Positions 34,266 to 46,776 are shown, counted from the first letter of the stretch. The stretch is DNA of 64,000 nt from Cherax quadricarinatus (GCF_038502225.1 NC_091369.1:10239105-10303104); one strand, 5' to 3'. Notes: generated by a model not told the origin, from the sequence alone. Program-made: numbers and translations.

Positions 34266-34970
34266 GAGATACTAAGTACCTGTATTAGCAAGCTCTTCTC
34301 CTCTAGCAAGGGATTTTTGCACCACTGATCTGTACCATTCATTGCTTTTCTTAACATTCAATGACACTGTATCTTACGTTATGGTAATCGTAAAAATCAT
34401 ATTTCTTCTTTGTTTATTAATTTCACAAGGAAATGCTAAATCTTGAAGCATCGTAAAACACCTCTGGGAATGTGAGTCAATTAAATTAATTCCAAACAAA
34501 AGAGCAGGTTTAATTTCTTGTATGAAGATCAACTCCCCGACGCCAAGGCATTTCCCTAGAACGACTTCATTGTTCAATAATGTTTATTATACCATGTCTG
34601 AAATGGCTGTGGTGCATCCTCCTCACCAGGATGACTCGGATACATATGCAACACCTGGGTATCTCAATTATAAAGATATCCAGGTATAACAATCTTGAAG
34701 TAACGATATCCTCACCTGGGTAGACTTTCCCAGGTGTGTTCAACTGAGACCCAATAATTTACACCAAACACAAAGAGCATCAAGCCTGTAACAAAATCAA
34801 GCCTATACAATATTATGCATTAGATGAAGAATTAACAGCATTTAAAAGTGTCAGTCCTCGCCACCAACATCCCTGTTTTGACATTTTTTAATGATTACGA
34901 AGAAAAAACACTCAAACAGGCAAGCATGTAAAACCTGCACAATAAAAAAATATAAAGCAGTGAAAGATAC
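34266..34970. other. Anonymous sequence
   Basis: FB-like 'acacctgggtatctcaatta' occurs near 34651. No gene is supported. Confidence 0.4.
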
Positions 34971-34976
34971 TTAAGA

Positions 34977-35576
<600 letters not shown>

Positions 35577-35700
35577 ATAATGTGATCCCTTATTGACAAC
35601 ATTTCGCCCACACAGTAGGCTTTATCAAGTCACAAACAGATCTACCTGGGGAAGTGGGGAGTGAAGGATGAGCCTATTTATAGAGCATAATGAGGTAAAT
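35577..35700 (-). repeat. FB1-related fragment
   Basis: 'acaacatttcgcccacacag', 'taggctttatcaagtcac' and 'gagcctatttatagag' follow the minus-oriented FB1 order in a diverged form. Confidence 0.55.
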
Positions 35701-35714
35701 AGTTATCGGATTTG

Positions 35715-35762
35715 AGAATCTGCCTAGTATGAACCACTAGGCCTGCTACAATGTTCTTCCAC
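35715..35762 (+). repeat. LINE-C 3'-end sliver
   Basis: 'ccactaggcctgctacaatg' followed by 'ttcttcc' matches the terminal block of 39850-40012. Confidence 0.45.
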
Positions 35763-35774
35763 ACAGACCTACAG

Positions 35775-36055
35775 CTCGGTTGCTAGCGCACTCAAGTCAC
35801 ACACTGAGGTCCATAGTTCGATCCCCGGTATGGGTGGAAACATTAGACCCCTGTTGTCCTTGTTTACCTAGCAGTCAATAGGTACCTGGGTGTTAACTGA
35901 CTTATGTGGATCGTATCCTGGGGATAAAATTAACCTAATTTGTCCGAAATGCTCTGCATAACAAGGGGCCTTTTTATGTAGTATGTCAATGATGTCAGCT
36001 AGGTCTGTATACCATGTAAATGCACTTGTTGAAATAAAGATTATTATTATGTGGG
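35775..36055 (+). repeat. tRNA-derived SINE (SINE-1)
   Basis: The head has a pol III A-box-like 'tagctcggttgctagcgc' (offset by one base change) and, 30 bases on, a B-box-like 'agttcgatccccgg', typical of tRNA-derived SINEs. The body holds 'ggtacctgggtgttaactga' and 'cgaaatgctctgcataacaa'. The end reads 'gaaataaagattattattat', an ATT-type tail. A second copy at 58255-58570 matches from head to tail. It is not a tRNA gene: the cloverleaf stems are not maintained. Confidence 0.8.
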
Positions 36056-36640
36056 ATACAGATCAAGAATTTTCCTAGCAAGAAGCTCAGCCAAACCTGG
36101 ACTATTTAGGTTGGTCTCGGACCATTATGAAGCCGTGATAAAGGTCCACAGCTGTCCAGTTCCCATCTGAAAGTTGAGTCTGTTGTAAACTGTTCTAGCC
36201 ATGGTATTTTACTTGCGACCTGTGTCCAGACATTTCCTACTATCGCTGCCCGGCATGGGTCCGGGCATTCCTTAAAACAGTCTATCGTATAAAATGATGA
36301 AGGCTCAGTCTTCCAACATCCCAGATGAAAGTATAGAATGTTATGACTTGGCTATGGCACCCGATGAATACTGACACATTTATTTTTCAATGGCTAGTGG
36401 TGTATTGTGTATGATCATGCAATGATCACCCCCTCCCCTTCCCTTCCGAAATGCTGTAGCATACTGCCTTCAATTATTGTACTTTTGTTATAGAATAAAT
36501 AATAATATATATAGGTAGGGTATCTACAGTGAAAAAAAAAGACATTCTTCTCTCTCCAATACCCGATTTGTTGACATCTGTCGGGTTGCAGGCGAAATTC
36601 TTGTATTATGAAGAAAGCCGAGGTTGATCGTGAAAGTTAA
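36056..36640. other. Anonymous sequence, no gene seen
   Basis: Nothing recognisable. Confidence 0.45.
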
Positions 36641-36812
36641 GGTAGAGGCAGCAGATGGGTGTATCTGGGTGTGCTCTGATGTATGTAGGGTGTGCTGAGC
36701 TGTACATAGGGTGTGTTATGGCTTACGTGGTGTGTGCTTGGGGTGTAAGTTGGTGTGCTGGGATATATATGAATGCTTGGGTGTACGTAGGTGTACAAGG
36801 GTATAAGAAGCG
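36641..36812. repeat. Degenerate GTGCTGGGGTATA-type repeat
   Basis: Irregular units such as 'gtgtgctgagctgtaca', 'gtgtgctt' and 'gtgctgggatatat' repeat with varied spacing, leading into the exact 76-bp repeat. Confidence 0.65.
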
Positions 36813-36974
36813 GTGCTGGGAGCCTAAGCAGGTGTGCTGGGGGTATAAGCACGTATGCTGGGGTATAACTGTACCAAGGGTAGCACGTGTGCTGGGAGCC
36901 TAAGCAGGTGTGCTGGGGGTATAAGCACGTATGCTGGGGTATAACTGTACCAAGGGTAGCACGTGTGCTGGGAG
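36813..36974. repeat. 76-bp tandem duplication
   Basis: Positions 36813-36888 and 36889-36964 are identical by eye, and the first ten bases recur at 36965. The unit itself contains two smaller GTGCTGGG...TATA modules. Confidence 0.92.
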
Positions 36975-37325
36975 TATAGGTGGCATGTAAACAAAAAAAA
37001 AAACACCCACACAGCTAGAGCAGGTCGTGGGCACACCCACCAGCCAGTAACAACACACAGGTACACGCGCACACTCACACAAAGATACAGATTTTGCCAC
37101 CGAAGTGGCTAGTTTATTGTGCACCCCATCATCCTCTGGACGGTAGCGCAAGTGTATGGATACACAAAAGGCCTAGGAACTAGGCCCCAAAAAGGTTAAC
37201 AGGAGTACATTTGGATTTATATCTACATTTATACCTGGTGTCTTATTTTCATTAACAAGAAATCTTGACGTCTCACATAGGTCATTATACTAAATCACTA
37301 TATTCCTTAATAACACCCCACACTT
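36975..37325. other. Anonymous sequence
   Basis: A SINE-like motif, 'gtttattgtgcaccccatca', lies near 37112. No supported gene. Confidence 0.4.
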
Positions 37326-37600
37326 GGGTATCTTTGTGGAAAAGTTTCACCACACAGTGGCTTCATCGGTCCAATACAAATAATAACAGTTGACTGTCAA
37401 GAAGTGTTTGAGGTAATCAGTCCTGCATTAGGACTGAAGAAACCACTCGTGGCGAAACGTTTCCTTAATGTCTAGATCAACACACATGTCTCTTGACGAA
37501 TTAGACACGTGCAACCTTTAGGAATTTTTATTTTACAAAAATAAAGCTACACAGATGTTACACGTGTCTATTTCATCAACCTGTCGATACTGTATGTCAT
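37326..37600. repeat. FB1 foldback, diverged
   Basis: A minus-oriented half ('cttgggtatctttgtgga', 'agtttcaccacacagtggct', 'tcatcggtccaata') faces a plus half ('ggactgaagaaaccac', 'gtggcgaaacgtttcc'). Another terminal pair follows around 37500-37580. Confidence 0.75.
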
Positions 37601-37778
37601 ATATACATGTGATATAAACCTTCGTAAATGATACCGACAAAGTGCTTTTAAAAGACATGTCAGAAAACACTGACACGTATTAGAAAACGTTTCAGTCTCA
37701 GGAAAGAACCATTGTTCTAATTTCCCATAGCGATTGCTCCCATGTTTTTCTAAACCACACTGACACGTATATTACACA

Positions 37779-37919
37779 AATAACCCGGACATAGAAGAGA
37801 GGAGCTTACGACGATGTTTCGGTCCGACTTGAACCATTTACAAGGTCAGTGTGACTATAAATGGTCCAAGTCGGACCGAAACGTCGTCGTAAGCTCCTCT
37901 CTTCTACGTGCGGGTTATT
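37779..37919. repeat. FB2 foldback element
   Basis: The arms 37779-37840 and 37858-37919 (62 bases each) are near-perfect reverse complements around 17 bases. Core: 'ggaccgaaacgtcgtcgtaa' in the right arm. Confidence 0.9.
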
Positions 37920-38112
37920 TTTTGTATTGTTCCAGTCACGGTATTGTGCCTTTTTTTGTTACTGATACGTATCTCTTATCAAAACATGTGTGTCACCGAC
38001 ATATGAGCAGTACTTACACAGCACGAGTTAGCATGGTTATCAAAGCTGAAACCTAGGGTAACCTTGAGAATATACTGCATTAGTATCATAATTAGAAGCT
38101 TTGGATTTAAGA

Positions 38113-38165
38113 AAACCTGCCTAATATGGGCTAACAGACTTGCTGCATTGTTAATCCATTCTACT
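38113..38165 (+). repeat. LINE-C 3'-end sliver
   Basis: 'ctaatatgggctaacagact' then 'tgctgcattgttaatcc' resembles the LINE-C terminal block at 39930-40000. Confidence 0.4.
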
Positions 38166-38310
38166 GTTACACCAGTTTCACCTAACAGCGTCCCTTACCA
38201 ACAAGAAAATCATCAGAAGGGCAGCAGTATCAAGGCTGACGATTAGTCTCTCTGGTGGTCAGTAAGAAATTACAAGAGAAGCCATTACCCCAAGCTAACT
38301 TTACACAAGT

Positions 38311-38588
38311 GGGGGAACACCCACAACACACGTGGGGGAACACCCACAACACACGTGGGGGAACACCCACAACACACGTGGCGGAACACCCACAACACAC
38401 GTGGCGGAACACCCATAACACACGTGGCAGAACACCCACAACACACGTGGCGGAACACCCACAACACACGTGGCGGAACACCCACAACACACGTGGCGGA
38501 ACACCCACAACACACGTGGAGGAACACCCACAACACACGTGGAGGAACACGCACAACACATGTGGCGGAACACCCACAACACACGTGG
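38311..38588. repeat. 23-bp minisatellite, 12 units
   Basis: The unit, 'ggcggaacacccacaacaca' plus 'cgt', recurs 12 times with 'gaacac' at every 23rd base from 38315 to 38568. Units differ at only a few sites. As 23 is not a multiple of 3, a plus frame cycles as a 23-residue His/Thr-rich repeat, and the minus frames cycle as Cys/Val-rich repeats. Confidence 0.97.
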
Positions 38589-38649
38589 ACATACACTTAC
38601 TGTGTTTCACGTATCACTTGTTTTGTGTAACACTAAACCTTAGGTTGGG

Positions 38650-38830
38650 TGGGCGTGAGAGAAAGGAGAGAACGAGAGAGAATGATGGAGAGAACGAGGG
38701 AAATGGAGAGAACGAAGAGGGAGAACGAGGAAAGAGAAACGAGAGAAACAAAAGAAAAGAGAAGAGAAAACGAAAATCTGGAAGGGGAAAGCAAACCAGA
38801 TAGAGAGATACAGAAACAAGTCGAAAAAAT
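38650..38830. repeat. Purine-rich (GAGAACGA)n tract
   Basis: Loose 'gagagaacgag' repeats give a charged open plus frame. It looks like compositional sequence rather than a gene. Confidence 0.7.
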
Positions 38831-39657
<827 letters not shown>

Positions 39658-39680
39658 CGCGTGAGTGCGTGCGTGCGTGC

Positions 39681-39756
<76 letters not shown>
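39658..39756. repeat. (TGCG)n(TG)n microsatellite
   Basis: TGCG units pass into a TG array ending at 39756. Confidence 0.96.
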
Positions 39757-39757
<1 letters not shown>

Positions 39758-39839
39758 AGACGTAATGTACCAGAGTAAAAGTGAGGACTGGCTGCATGCC
39801 TAATGCTTTAATCATGACGTACTGATCACCTGTAATGGA

Positions 39840-40012
39840 CTGGTCCCGTCAAAAAATAGGGTCGATGATGCTTAGACACTGGGTATCTTTAAAAACTGGT
39901 TGGACCAATATGAGTGATAGGAGGTGGCAAGTATGCCAAGTATTGCCAAGTATGGCCCAGCAGGCCTGTTGCAGTGTTCCTCCATCCTTATGTTCTTATA
40001 TATTAGTCTCCA
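39840..40012 (+). repeat. LINE-C C-terminus / 3' end
   Basis: The frame 39835-40113 reads NWLDQ-like sequence (GWTNMSDRRWQVCQVLPSMA) then QQACCSVPPSLCSYI. Its DNA ends 'cagcaggcctgttgcagtgt', 'tcctccatccttatgttctt'. I recognise this terminal block as a common decapod repeat; slivers lie at 35715 and 38113. Only the end of the element remains. Confidence 0.6.
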
Positions 40013-40112
40013 GTGATATTTTCTCCTGTATCCTGGTGAAGTTTGTTGTGAAGACGAAAACTCTCAGAAATAAAGATACCAAGGTGTTGCACACGTCTTT
40101 TTCACCTGTTTG
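40013..40112 (+). repeat. FB-related fragment
   Basis: 'ctggtgaagtttgttgtgaa', 'gacgaaaactctcagaaata' and 'aagataccaaggtgttgcac' follow the plus FB1 order with a mutated core. Confidence 0.55.
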
Positions 40113-40470
40113 AAAAAAATACTTTCATTTTTCCCGGATTACCCCTCAGTTCTCAGGTGCTGAACGACCTCTACGGGCTTTGTGCTTAACAACAACAACA
40201 ACAATAATAATTTTTTATTATTTTTTTATTAACACACTGGCCGATTCCCACCAAGGCAGGGTGGCCCGAAAAAGAAAAACTTTCACCATCATTCACTCCA
40301 TCACTGTCTTGCCAGAAGGGTGCTTTACACTACAGTTTTTAAACTGCAACATTAACACCCCTCCTTCAGAGTGCAGGCACTGTACTTCCCATCTCCAGGA
40401 CTCAAGTCCGGCCTGCCGGTTTCCCTGAACCCCTTCATAAATGTTACTTTGCTCACACTCCAACAGCACG

Positions 40471-41256
40471 TCAAGTATTAAAAACCATTTGTCTCCATTC
40501 ACTCCTATCAAACACGCTCACGCATGCCTGCTGGAAGTCCAAGCCCCTCACACACAAAACCTCCTTTACCCCCTCCCTCCAACCTTTCCTAGGCCGACCC
40601 CTACCCCGCCTTCCTTCCACTACAGACTGATACACTTTTGAAGTCATTCTGTTTTGCTCCATTCTCTCTACATGTCCGAACCACCTCAACAACCCTTCCT
40701 CAGCCCTCTGGACAACAGTTTTGGTAATCCCGCACCTCCTCCTAACTTCCAAACTACGAATTCTTTGCATTATATTCACACCACACATTGCCCTCAGACA
40801 TGACATCTCCACTGCCTCCAGCCTTCTCCTCGCTGCAACATTCATCACCCATGCTTCACACCCATATAAGAGCGTTGGTAAAACTATACTCTCATACATT
40901 CCCCTCTTTGCCTCCAAGGACAAAGTTCTTTGTCTCCACAGACTCCTAACTGCACCGCTCACCCTTTTCCCCTCATCAATTCTATGATTCACCTCATTTT
41001 TCATAGACCCATCCGCTGACACGTCCACTCCCAAATATCTGAATACATTCACCTCCTCCATACTCTCTCCCTCCAATCTGATATCCAATCTTTCATCACC
41101 TAATCTTTTTGTTATCCTCATAACCTTACTCTTTCCTGTATTAACTTTTACTTTTCTTCTTTTGCATACCTTACCAAATTCATCCACCAACCTCTGCAAC
41201 TTCTCTTCAGAATCTCCCAAGAGCACAGTGTCATCAGCAAAGAGCAACTGTGACAA
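40471..41256 (-). pseudogene. RTE RT, C-terminal part (261 residues)
   Basis: The frame opens with QLLFADDTVLLGDSEEKL, which includes the catalytic FADD box, then KSKVMRITKR, VFRYLGVDVSADGSM, the LPTLLYGCEAWVMN block, LEVRRRCGITKTVVQRAEEG and LLRWFGHVERM, and closes with FDRSEWRQMVFNT. It is separated from the first half of the RT by a frameshift at about 41240, exactly before the FADD box. Confidence 0.88.
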
Positions 41257-42295
41257 CTCCCAATTTGTGTGATTCTTTATCTTTTAATTCCACGCCTCTT
41301 GCCAAGACCCTCGCATTTACTTCTCTTACAACTCCATCTATAAATATATTAAACAACCACGGTGACATCACACATCCTTGTCTAAGGCCTACTTTTACTG
41401 GGAAATAATCTCCCTCTTTCCTACATACTCTAACTTGAGCCTCACTATCCTCGTAAAAACTCTTCACTGCTTTCAGTAACCTACCTCCTACACCATACAC
41501 CTGCAACATCTGCCACATTGCCCCCCTATCCACCCTGTCATACGCCTTTTCCAAATCCATAAATGCCACAAGAACCTCTTTAGCCTTATCTAAATACTGT
41601 TCACTTATATGTTTCACTGTAAACACCTGGTCCACACACCCCCTGCCTTTCCTAAAGCCTCCTTGTTCATCTGCTATCCTATTCTCCCTCTTACTCTTAA
41701 TTCTTTCAATAATAACTTTACCATACACTTTACCAGGTATACTCAACAGACTTATCCCCCTATAATTTTTGCACTCTCTTTTGTCCCCTTTGCCTTTATA
41801 CAAAGGAACTATGCATGCTCTCTGCCAATCCCTAGGTACCTTACCCTCTTCCATACATTTATTAAATAATAGCACCAACCACTCCAAAACTATATCCCCA
41901 CCTGCTTTTAACATTTCTATCTTTATCCCATTAATCCCGGCTGCCTTACCCCCTTTTCTTTTACCTACTGCCTCACGAACTTCCCCCACACTCACAACTG
42001 GCTCTTCCTCACTCCTACAAGATGTTATTCCTCCTTGCCATATACACGAAATCACAGCTTCCCTATCTTCATCAACATTTAACAATTCCTCAAAATATTC
42101 CTTCCATCTTCCCAATACCTCTAACTCTCCATTTAATAACTCTCCTCTCCTATTTTTAACTGACAAATCCATTTGTTCTCTAGGCTTCCTTAACTTGCTA
42201 ATCTCACTCCAAAACTTTTTCTTATTTTCAACAAAATTTGTTGATAACATCTCACCCACTCTCTCATTTGCTCTCCTTTTACATTGCTTCACCAC
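41234..42295 (-). pseudogene. RTE RT, N-terminal part (353 residues)
   Basis: It holds the linker (FVENKKKFWSEISKLRKPRE), GKAAGINGIKIEML, RDWQRACIVPLYKGKGDK, NYRGISLLSIPGKVYGKVI, EQGGFRKGRGCVDQVF, VAFMDLEKAYDRVDR with the first catalytic aspartate, and GLRQGCVMSPWLFNIFIDGV. It breaks just before FADD. Confidence 0.88.
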
Positions 42296-42412
42296 TCTCT
42301 TAACCTCTCACTTTTTCTCCATATACTCTTCCCACCTTGCATCACTTCTACTTTGTAAAAACTTCTCATATGCTAACTTTTTCTCCCTTACTACTCTCTT
42401 TACATCATTCCA

Positions 42413-43376
42413 TCAATCGCCCGTCTTCCCTCCCGCACCCACTTTCCTGTAACCACAAACTTCTGCTGAACACTCTAACACTACATTTTTAAACCTACCC
42501 CATACCTCTTCGACCCCATTGCCTATGCTCTCATTAGCCCATCTATCCTCCAATAGCTGTTTATATCTTACCCTAACGGCCTCCTCTTTTAGTTTATAAA
42601 CCTTCACCTCTCTCTTCCCTGATGCTTCTATTCTCCTCGTATCCCATCCACCTTTTACTCTCAGTGTAGCTACAACTAAGAAGTGATCTGATATATCTGT
42701 GGCCCCTCAATAAACATGTACATCCTGAGGTCTACTCAACAGTCTTTTATCTACCAATACATAATCCAACAAACTACTGTCATTTCGCCCTACATCATAT
42801 CTTGTATACTTATTTATCCTCTTTTTCTTAAAATATGTATTACCTATAACTAAACCCCTTTCTATACAAAGTTCAATCAAAGGGCTCCCATTATCATTTA
42901 CACCTGGCACCCCAAACTTACCTACCACACCCTCTCTAAAAGTTTCTCCTACTTTAGCATTCAGGTCCCCTACCACAATTACTCTCACTTGGTTCAAAGG
43001 TTCCTATACATTCACTTAACATCTCCCAAAATCTCTCTCTCTCCTTTACATTCCTCTCTTCTCCAGGTGCATACACGCTTATTATGACCCACTTTTCGCA
43101 TCCAACCTTTACTTTAATCCACATAATTCTTGAATTTACACATTCATATTCTCTTTTCTCCTTCCATAACTGATCCTTCAACATTACTGCTACCCCTTCC
43201 TTTGCTCTAACTCTCTCAGATACTCCAGATTTAATCCCATTTATTTCCCCCCACCGAAACTCCCCTATCCCCTTCAGCTTTGTTTCACTTAGGGCCAGGA
43301 CATCCAACTTCTTTTCATTCATAACATCAGCAATCATCTGTTTCTTGTCATCCGCACTACATCCACGCACATTCAA
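42413..43376 (-). pseudogene. RTE endonuclease region, broken
   Basis: Pieces at 42954-43376 (NVRGCSADDKKQMIADVMNE, VLALSETKL, VISVYAPG), 42707-42997 (VIVVGDLNAKVG, LLDYVLVDKRLL) and 42413-42607 (linker) make up an APE-type endonuclease. A frameshift lies near 42975 and an in-frame stop near 42706. The final DISDHFLVV motif is readable after that stop, at about 42670-42695. A further stop at 42412 precedes the RT. Confidence 0.85.
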
Positions 43377-43475
43377 GCATCCCAGTTTTATGAAGTTTTT
43401 CTTCTTCTCTTTTTTAGTAAATGTCTACAGGAGAAGGGGTTACTAGCCCATTGCTCCCGGCATTTTAGTCGCCTC

Positions 43476-43476
<1 letters not shown>

Positions 43477-43534
<58 letters not shown>
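43477..43534. repeat. (TAA)n microsatellite
   Basis: About 19 TAA units at the 5' boundary of the RTE copy. Confidence 0.96.
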
Positions 43535-44740
43535 TTTGAAGGAGGTAAACGCTGTGTAGTGGTAGTATACTGTGGTTATTAGTATCAAAAAGCAGCACAT
43601 TACTTGCTGCAGCAAGAGCATGGCGCACGGTGTGAGCAGGGCGCCTCGGGGACAAACACTAGTGTTCCGTTGCGGTGGGAACCTTTTACTTTGCACAATC
43701 TCCTTTGCTGCGGGCACAGCTGCTGTAGAGGGCCGGGCCTTCTCACTAGGGAAATCCCCCACGCCCTCAACCACCACTCCAACCTTCCCTCACACTCGTC
43801 AATACTCAAACCTTCACCTCACCACCAGGGAATCCACCTTTATTGTTATACTAAACGAAATTTAAGGAACCACTGGCACTCTAACTCCTTAAAGGGGACA
43901 CTAGGCGCACCTGTCAATACACCATTGACGTGGTGCATTTTAAACACTGCGCGTTACTGAGAGCATAGTTGAAGCCCCTAATGACATCCATTCCAAGACT
44001 ATATAGGCGATATTAGTAACCACCAGTCACTAAGCATCTTGCCAAGTCCCCCTAAAATGCTGCTCACCAGCCAGATTGTCTGCTACGAGCGGCAAGCATC
44101 AATACAGTAGTCTAGCCAGGAACTGGGCCGTGGGGGCAGTGATTCACTCAAGAACACAATAGACGGGGAGCGCTGCAGTAATCCTACACATCCATGCTTA
44201 GCACGTCTTCTCACAACAACCCGTTCCCACTCACCCTCCCTTAGGTAAGGTAGTCTTTGCTTATCACGATTTTTAATTATCACTACCACTATTATTATAT
44301 TAAAAAGGGTTCAAATCGAATGAATTATTCAGGATAAAAATTTTTATGAATACTGGTGAGCTTCTCATCGTTACTGTAAATCTAGGTCTGTGACGCAATC
44401 ACATTTGAAGACTACCGGTCAGAACCGGCCCTGTGAACATATAGTTCGTGAGGCGCCTACTAACCTTACTCTCCTGCAAACCCACATGCAAATGGAGACA
44501 CCAGGGCGCCACGGAATATGATGCCACACTTACAAGTTTGGCTGCAAAACTAACATGAATTTCTTGCCGGGAATATTAACTAAGACAGCAGTCCAAGCCA
44601 TCCTTGTGCATATCTTAACTTTCTTATTTTCACCCCCCCCCCCCCGAAAAAACAAATTTCAACCCGTTATTTATGGTATTTATTTGCACTATGATGCTTA
44701 CATGCTCAACAAGTTATTATAAAATACCGAAAAGAATAAC
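43535..44740. other. Anonymous sequence, no gene supported
   Basis: Plus frames 43572-43865 and 43604-43960 are open but show no domain. A LINE-B-tail-like 'ccaggaactgggccgtgggg' lies at 44117-44136, and a C-run at 44633-44645. Confidence 0.4.
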
Positions 44741-44744
44741 GGTC

Positions 44745-44960
44745 ACAATACCTTTGACCAGTTTCGAGAAGCTTTCTATCCTTGCAGATTTACCTCTTCA
44801 ACCATGCTGCCCTACAACCATCACAGCCTGGTTGATCTGGCACTTGGCGGAGGTAGTAATCCAGTTACCTCTATGATTTCAACATTTATCCTGGATTTTT
44901 TTTTTTTTTTTGAATGTTGCTGCTAGCAGGTTGAATAGCCATGAATCAAAGATATTCCAG
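44745..44960 (-). repeat. LINE-B2 3'-end fragment
   Basis: 'cctttgaccagtttcgagaa', 'ccatcacagcctggttgatc', 'tggcacttggcggaggta' and a later 'aatgttgctgctagcaggtt' follow the LINE-B2 order, interrupted by a 15-base T run at 44897. Confidence 0.6.
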
Positions 44961-45034
44961 TAAATTGTTATGGTGCTGTGTAGATTTAAGACCAGGTTCT
45001 CAAATATCTTCGATGTTTTTATTATCTTTTCCGT

Positions 45035-45600
45035 TTAAGAATGTACATGTACTTTTAGGCGTTTCCAGTTGTTTAAATGCTTAACACCTCGTACAAAGTA
45101 AGTCCCACACCTAAATTACTGGGAGTGCCTTAAGTCCCTCCAACTGTATATACTCTTTAGAACGTAGACAAGATACTTGATATATATATACACCTGGAAG
45201 ATTCTGGAGGGGCTGGTCCCAAATCTGCACTGCGAAATCACTACATACGAAAACAGGAGGCTTGGCAGATAGTGCAAGATACCTCCGGCTACGCCGCTAC
45301 AAGCAGGGGAAACGATGAGTACAAAGAGAACTCAATAAATGTAAAACAACCACGACTCCAACAGCCTCCCTTCATCCACATAGGGGATTACCAGCAAACC
45401 CCTGGCTGTCTTCAAGAACGAACAATTTTCTCAAATCAATTCCCGATTAGCCAGGCTATGGTGCATTGCACCGTTAAACTGCGGGCACCAAAAAGCCTGA
45501 TCGATCAGGCCAGCAACCAGAAGGGTTGGTCTGGGACAGGGCTGCAGGGGGCGATTACCTCCGGAAGAGACTACTACAGGTCATCTTGATCGAGTCTATA
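45035..45600 (+). pseudogene. LINE-B C-terminal remnant
   Basis: It keeps the DNA order of the LINE-B C-terminus: 'ttactgggagtgccttaagt', 'acacctggaagattctggag', 'gtcccaaatctgcactgcga', 'aggcttggcagatagtgc', 'cccctggctgtcttcaagaa' and 'gatcaggccagcaaccagaa'. Indels destroy the frame; only KQPRLQQPPFIHIGDYQQTP-type pieces survive in 45272-45589. Confidence 0.75.
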
Positions 45601-45705
45601 CTGGCAGCACACCATCTCTGATCTCTCTCCTGCCCTCAACGAGATTTGAGAAAATATTCTAGATGCAAGACTACAAGTGATTAAGTTTTTATTTTAATCA
45701 AGGGA

Positions 45706-45790
45706 AGCTCTAAACCTGCAGGGGTCATATAGCGCCTACGAAATGAGAGGTAATCAGGCTCGATCCTTGACTCTAGAGCACCTCGGTGGC
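45706..45790 (+). repeat. SINE-2-like repeat
   Basis: 'ctctaaacctgcaggggtca', 'tatagcgcc', then 'ggtaatcaggctcgatcctt' and 'gactctagagcacctc'. It is the longest of several pieces of this repeat (5205, 6290, 28784, 34186). 'gctcgatcc' could be a relic B box. Confidence 0.55.
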
Positions 45791-45814
45791 ATCAGACACC
45801 TCCACTGGAAGAAG

Positions 45815-45951
45815 AGATTTGAATAGTATCATCACTGGCGTTAATTCTCGTTTTGAAGATTCTCATTATCAACCCCGACATTTTTCCCAGCCTTCGCTGC
45901 ATCTGCCCTATTGTGTTCTCTAAATGAAAGGTCATCCAACATCGTTATTCC

Positions 45952-45955
<4 letters not shown>
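45815..45955 (-). repeat. LINE-B RT fragment
   Basis: 'gaatagtatcatcactggcg', 'ctcgttttgaagattctcat', 'tatcaaccccgacattttt' and 'ctaaatgaaaggtcatcc' match 21890-22010, encoding the MIGWIMRTFKTRD region on the minus strand. Confidence 0.7.
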
Positions 45956-45982
<27 letters not shown>

Positions 45983-46000
45983 AAGTACTACTACTACCTA
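45956..46000. repeat. (CTA)n-type short microsatellite
   Basis: Imperfect CTA/CCA triplets. Confidence 0.8.
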
Positions 46001-46049
46001 CAACGATTATATTATTCGCTGCACCCCACTATGTACCTATATATATATA

Positions 46050-46135
46050 TACCCTGAATTGTTTGTAACGGCTTGACAAAGCTCCTGGAGAGCGAAACGT
46101 TGCCACAATAAAATGTCGCATTAGTTGAACTTGTG
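46050..46135 (+). repeat. FB1-variant fragment
   Basis: 'cttgacaaagctcctggaga', 'gcgaaacgttgccacaataa' and 'gaacttgtgtcc' form a distinct FB1 subtype with a core one base off. Confidence 0.6.
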
Positions 46136-46324
46136 TCCTTTTACCAAACATATTCCTTTCGCTCTAAGAGATGGTCCTCCTGGGTTGGTCTACAGTATGC
46201 ATTGTGCTTGTTTTGAGTTCTTCCTTCTTTCTCTAAGCAATTGGAATTTTTCACAACAAAATCAAGTTATTTTCCACTGCCCGCTGGAAGACTTGATATC
46301 TGATTTTAATGGTTGGTGTTTGTA

Positions 46325-46445
46325 TCTACAGTATATTTACTATGAGGATCAGAAATAGTATGGGTGCCAGGACAGTACCTTGGGGTACCGAACTCTTTAC
46401 TCTGCTAAGACTAGATTTAACTTTGTTACTACTCTTTGTGCTCAG
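46325..46445 (-). repeat. LINE-B RT fragment
   Basis: 'gaggatcagaaatagtatgg', 'gtgccaggacagtaccttgg', 'ggtaccgaactctttact' match 22300-22400, the SSVPQGTVLAPILFLIL region on the minus strand (frame 46326-46544). Confidence 0.75.
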
Positions 46446-46707
46446 TTTGTCAGAACGTTGACTATCCACATTCTTACTTTTCCCATTGATATCTATCAAC
46501 CTTTTGGTATGAGGTTCGATCATGGGTTCGTCCCCAGCCGACATACTCTTCCATAAAATGTAATTTGGCGTCTCACCTCTGTCAGAGTTTTTTTTTTTTT
46601 AATCATGTGGAACTGTTCCCAACTAACTACAACTTAAAAAATGGATGCTAAGCAACACGTGGGTTCTTCCTAGACTGTCCATACACAGATGTTAAAACTG
46701 ATAGTGT

Positions 46708-46776
46708 GTGGGAATAAGACATATGCACATTCAACACAAGAAATTTCTTGATTGTACATGTGTGTTTTATTCCCAC
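46708..46776. repeat. Short imperfect inverted repeat
   Basis: 'gtgggaataagacatatgca' pairs with 'catgtgtgttttattcccac' across about 20 bases. It may be a foldback terminus. Confidence 0.65.

Larger units (their letters stand above)
40190..43480 (-). mobile_element. RTE-type LINE, nearly complete, inactive
   Basis: This 3.3-kb element reads on the minus strand from an (AAT)n array at 43477 to a T/A-rich tail with 'gttgttgttgtt' at 40190-40202. Endonuclease, RT and the RTE C-terminal LLRWFGHVERM...GRGRPRKGW block appear in order. The 3' UTR is shared with 27765-28000 and 59360-59680, including 'gggccaccctgccttggtgg'. The 5' UTR carries 'aggagaaggggttactagcc' on the plus strand. RTE elements normally encode one long protein; here it is broken by at least two stops and two frameshifts. 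Confidence 0.9.

Noticed and set aside
35775..35850. Possible tRNA gene
   Set aside because: A- and B-box-like motifs are present but the acceptor and other stems do not pair, and a SINE body follows with a second copy at 58255.
43572..43960. 97- and 118-residue plus frames
   Set aside because: Two overlapping frames without domain or repeat similarity. They are more likely random open frames in GC-richer DNA; a hidden exon cannot be excluded but is not supported.
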